64,000 bases of DNA, from NCBI RefSeq assembly GCF_000719775.1, contig NZ_JOHR01000012.1, forward strand, positions 248,001 to 312,000, read 5' to 3'. This document shows, one piece after another, positions 61,460 to 64,000 of the stretch. The notes beneath the pieces are model-generated. The model made no database searches, was not told where the DNA came from, and worked only from the letters and a program-made list of their open reading frames with translations. The translations under genes were made by a program, and so were the position numbers. This stretch comes from Streptomyces sp. NRRL F-5135. GTDB taxonomy: Bacteria; Actinomycetota; Actinomycetes; Streptomycetales; Streptomycetaceae. The first letter of the stretch is position 1. Each line of letters starts with the position of its first letter.

Positions 61460-62098
61460 TCAGCACACCGTCACCGCGAGCCGGGACGTCGCACTCGCCC
61501 CCGCCAGCTGAGCGGCTGTCTTACGCGGCACACTCAGCACCACCAGCGCCCCACCGTCCGTCCCGTTCTCGGCCGCCCGGGGAATCTCGGACACTCGGGC
61601 GCCACGGGCCACGACCCGTGCCTCGGACTCCCGCTCCGGTGAACCGAGCGAGCCGGGCGAGAGCGGAGGCGCCGCGATCACATCGACCCGGTCTCCCCGC
61701 CGTAGCAGCCGGACCGTCGCCGCGTCGGCGATACGGACCGGAGCCGACACCAGATCCACCTCCCCGCGCGCGGGATCACGGCCGGACCGGGCCGTCGCCG
61801 CCGCGTCCGGCGACGCCCCCGCTCCCGTGTCGGTCGAGGAACCCGCCCCGGCCGCTCCCACCGCGCCGCCGGCACCCGCCGCGGCCAAGGCGGCGGCCGT
61901 CACGGCCAGCCCGGCAGCGGTGGCCCGCCGCTGCCTCAGCACGGCCCGGCGCAGCCGCAGCCGCGAGCCCCGCGAGCGCAGGGGATCGAACGCCGGCACA
62001 CCGCGCGGCTCGGGCACGGGCGAGCCCGTGGTGGGCGCCGGGACCCGAGTGCGTGGCCGACGAGAAGGAGAAGGGACGTGGGGGAACGAGTGGGACAT
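61460..62098 (-). CDS. SAF-domain protein (CpaB/RcpC-like)
   Basis: About 212 aa from the ATG at 62098; the frame is open to 62143. An arginine-rich cytoplasmic N-terminus precedes one membrane helix (AAGLAVTAAALAAAGAGGAVG, given as about residues 66-86). An SAF domain follows, with LVSAPVRIADAATVRLLRRGDRVDVIA in the middle, and a C-terminal LVVLSVPRKTAAQLAGASAT segment. It resembles the Flp pilus assembly protein CpaB, but no other pilus genes lie here. Confidence 0.75.
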   Translation of the reverse strand: MSHSFPHVPSPSRRPRTRVPAPTTGSPVPEPRGVPAFDPLRSRGSRLRLRRAVLRQRRATAAGLAVTAAALAAAGAGGAVGAAGAGSSTDTGAGASPDAAATARSGRDPARGEVDLVSAPVRIADAATVRLLRRGDRVDVIAAPPLSPGSLGSPERESEARVVARGARVSEIPRAAENGTDGGALVVLSVPRKTAAQLAGASATSRLAVTVC

Positions 62099-62455
62099 GG
62101 CTACCACCGCCTGCCGTGAGGAACTTTCGCGATCGCTCCTCACGATCCACCACCGGCCGTGATCTCGCCGGGGCCTGTGGATGAGCGGGCGATTGTGGAC
62201 AACTCCGCCACCCGCCCGAGTGGTTCAGGCTCGAGCCAGGACTTTTCCTCGATCGCCGGGCATGACCGTCGCGGCGGCTGGGCAGCTCAGGATCGGGCAG
62301 CTCGTCACGGACCGTGAGTACCACCGAGCGGGCGGCGACGAGCGAGGAGCCGTCCGCGGGCGGTCCGTCACGAACCGCCCGCGCGTGCGGCCCGGGGGCC
62401 GGCCGAGCGACAGGATCGCGGTGCGGCGGGGAAGACCCCGCCGACCACTCGGTGG
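62099..62455. other. Intergenic region with hairpins between the SAF and MTAP genes
   Basis: 357 bases without a gene. GTGAGGA/TCCTCAC (62116-62143) and a perfect 9-bp stem GCGGGCGGT/ACCGCCCGC (62356-62364 with 62374-62382) are seen. The second lies downstream of the MTAP stop on the minus strand and may be its terminator. Confidence 0.5.
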
Positions 62456-63289
62456 TTACGGCAGCTCCAGCCCGGTGTCCAACCCGTCCAGCGCGTGCGA
62501 GCAGAGACAGTCACGCGCGTCGTTCGTCTGAAGCCCGCCCACCGCGTCGAACAACACAGTGCGGAGCCGATCCACATTGGAGGAGAAGACCTTGAGGACT
62601 TCGTCATGAGAAACGCCCTCGCCCGTCTCCGCGCCCGCGTCCAGATCGGTCACGAGCGTCAGGGACGTGTAGCAAAGACCCAGCTCGCGCGCCAGCGCGG
62701 CTTCGGGGTGCCCGGTCATCCCGACCACCGACCATCCCATCGCCGCATGCCACCGGGATTCCGCCCGCGTCGAGAACCGGGGCCCCTCGACGACGACCAG
62801 CGTCCCACCGTCCACGGGCTCCCAGCCCCGCCCGCGGGCCGCGGTGAGTGCCGCCTCGCGCCCCTTCGGGCAGTAGGGGTCGGCGAGCGAGATGTGTATG
62901 ACATTCGACGCGCTGCCGTCCGGCAGTGGCACTCCGTCGTAATACGTCTGTGCGCGTGCCTTCGTGCGGTCCACCAACTGATCGGGCACGAGCAGGGTGC
63001 CGGGTCCGTACTCCGGCCGCAGGCCACCCACCGCGCAGGGGCCCAGCACCTGCCGAACCCCCACGGAGCGCAGCGCCCACAGGTTGGCCCGGTAGTTGAT
63101 GCGGTGCGGTGCGACACCGTGCGAGCGTCCGTGCCGGGGCAGGAACGCCACCTGGCGGCCCGCGAGTTCACCGAGGAAAAGCGCGTCACTGGGAGGCCCG
63201 TACGGGGTCTCCACATGGAACTCGGTCACATCCTCCAGAAAGGAGTAGAAGCCCGAGCCGCCGATCACACCGATCTCCGCGTTAGCCAT
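62456..63289 (-). CDS. mtnP: S-methyl-5'-thioadenosine phosphorylase-type enzyme
   Basis: A 277-aa protein from the ATG at 63289; the open frame extends to 63313. It has the PNP/MTAP-2 motifs IGVIGGSGFYSFL (phosphate site), FLPRHGRSHGVAPHRINYRA and VVVEGPRFSTRAESRWHAAMG. It cleaves methylthioadenosine, or a related purine nucleoside, with phosphate. Part of purine/methionine salvage; substrate range is not decided by sequence. Confidence 0.85.
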   Translation of the reverse strand: MANAEIGVIGGSGFYSFLEDVTEFHVETPYGPPSDALFLGELAGRQVAFLPRHGRSHGVAPHRINYRANLWALRSVGVRQVLGPCAVGGLRPEYGPGTLLVPDQLVDRTKARAQTYYDGVPLPDGSASNVIHISLADPYCPKGREAALTAARGRGWEPVDGGTLVVVEGPRFSTRAESRWHAAMGWSVVGMTGHPEAALARELGLCYTSLTLVTDLDAGAETGEGVSHDEVLKVFSSNVDRLRTVLFDAVGGLQTNDARDCLCSHALDGLDTGLELP

Positions 63290-63395
63290 CCGGCCACAGT
63301 AGCCGCACGGCAACGGGCCCCGTCCGAGGCCCCTGAATCATGCCGAGGACCCCGGCCGCGGCACGGGGTCCCGGATGATGAGCGTCGGGCCCTGC

Positions 63396-63743
63396 TCAGG
63401 CGGCCGAGGAACTGCTGGAGCCCGTCGACGAGCCGGAAGAGCTGGAGCTCGCGGCGGATCCGGAGTCCGACGAGGAGGCCGTGGCCGCCGCCGTCGTCTT
63501 CGACTCGGACGACGGCTTCGCCCCCGAACCGTTGCCGGTCGAGGCCGGTGCGCTGCCCGAGGACGAGCCACGGCTGTCGTTGCGGTAGAAACCGGAGCCC
63601 TTGAAGACAATGCCGACCGCCGAGAAGACCTTCTTCAGCCGTCCCTGACATTGGGGGCACACGGTCAGGGCGTCATCGGTGAACTTCTGCACCGCCTCGA
63701 GGCCCTCGCCGCACTCGGTGCACTGGTACTGATAGGTCGGCAC
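63396..63743 (-). CDS. FmdB-type zinc ribbon protein
   Basis: A 115-aa protein (GTG, AGGAGGAG three bases before). The zinc ribbon is MPTYQYQCTECGEGLEAVQ and VCPQCQGRLKKVFSAVGIVF (CxxC twice, about residues 8-11 and 29-32). A Ser/Gly/Ala-rich tail of 50 residues follows. FmdB-like proteins are small regulators of uncertain role. It precedes the MTAP gene in the same direction. Confidence 0.8.
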   Translation of the reverse strand: MPTYQYQCTECGEGLEAVQKFTDDALTVCPQCQGRLKKVFSAVGIVFKGSGFYRNDSRGSSSGSAPASTGNGSGAKPSSESKTTAAATASSSDSGSAASSSSSGSSTGSSSSSAA

Positions 63744-63809
63744 TTGCTCCTCCTGGCACTCTCACTCGATGAGTGCTAACGACGCTCCATAGTGACGTAT
63801 TCCGCGCGA

Positions 63810-64000
63810 TCAGTCCACTGTCACCGGCGCGCGGTGACCCAGCCCACGCGCGGAGACCCGGCCTACGGACTTCGGGAGCAGTCGGGAACGCAGTGCGAAC
63901 AGCGTGATCAGGGCGAGGATCGTGCCCACGAGCGGCACGGTGAATCCGGCACTGGCGCCGTAGGCGTCCGCCAGCCCTCCGGCAGCCGTGACCGCCGCGG
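63810..64000 (-). CDS. MFS-type transporter, C-terminal end (5' part outside window)
   Basis: Reading the minus strand from the right edge gives 62 residues, with a membrane helix FTVPLVGTILALITLFALRS preceded by GGLADAYGASAGF and followed by a basic tail (PKSVGRVSARGLGHRAPVTVD). The stop is at 63810-63812. It looks like the last membrane helix of a 12-helix MFS protein. Confidence 0.65.
   Translation of the reverse strand, partial: AAVTAAGGLADAYGASAGFTVPLVGTILALITLFALRSRLLPKSVGRVSARGLGHRAPVTVD

Overview
This is a very high-GC window with Streptomyces-type gene content: hrdD with a SigR-type promoter, fruRKA, a SpoIIE-type phosphatase, DUF2637/SpdB and FxLD lanthipeptide genes. To the right of 38.7 kb the gene set hrdD - fruR - fruK - fruA - mscL matches, from memory, the order around hrdD in S. 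coelicolor, so that part is probably core chromosome.

Layout. (1) 1-3046: chromosomal flank with the 3' part of a Ser/Thr kinase gene, an AAA/DUF234-type ATPase and a GntR regulator gene reduced to its UTRA domain. (2) 3047-38689: an integrated mobilizable element of about 35.6 kb, bounded by a 44-bp direct repeat. The right copy is the 3' end of a complete tRNA-Arg(CCT) gene and the left copy is a tRNA fragment. (3) 38721-64000: chromosome, with an alkylation-repair cluster (ada-alkA, ogt, two Fe(II)/2-oxoglutarate oxygenase genes), a PAS-GAF-PP2C-HATPase phosphatase, an M6 protease, a TetR/MFS pair, a MarR/extradiol dioxygenase pair, hrdD, the fructose PTS operon, a P1-family peptidase, mscL, an SAF-domain protein, an MTA-phosphorylase-type enzyme, an FmdB-type zinc ribbon and the end of a transporter gene.

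The element has five modules. Left to right: a Septu-like ATPase/HNH pair, visibly richer in A/T than its neighbours; a Druantia type II-like cassette (druF-druG-druE operon with a divergent cytosine-C5 methyltransferase gene); an FxLD-type class I lanthipeptide cluster (59-aa precursor, LanB, LanC, and a LanB-C-like/PIMT fusion) in which lanC carries a +1 shift in a G run; a mobilization and maintenance operon (Xis, DUF3631 ATPase, SpdB, MobC, MobA relaxase) divergent from an XRE-integrase operon; and, between the integrase and the right end, an unrecognised two-gene operon followed by a degraded integrase 3' end.

The defence genes would protect the host, the lanthipeptide would serve as a weapon or signal, and the relaxase without a TraB/FtsK translocase suggests that transfer depends on a helper element. 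Tandem 10-bp repeats lie inside both ends in the positions expected for integrase arm sites. The least explained part, and the best candidate for something undescribed, is the two-gene operon at 35278-37630, whose large protein carries a ParB/DndB-like DGSSR motif and which sits exactly where the integrase-att linkage has been broken.
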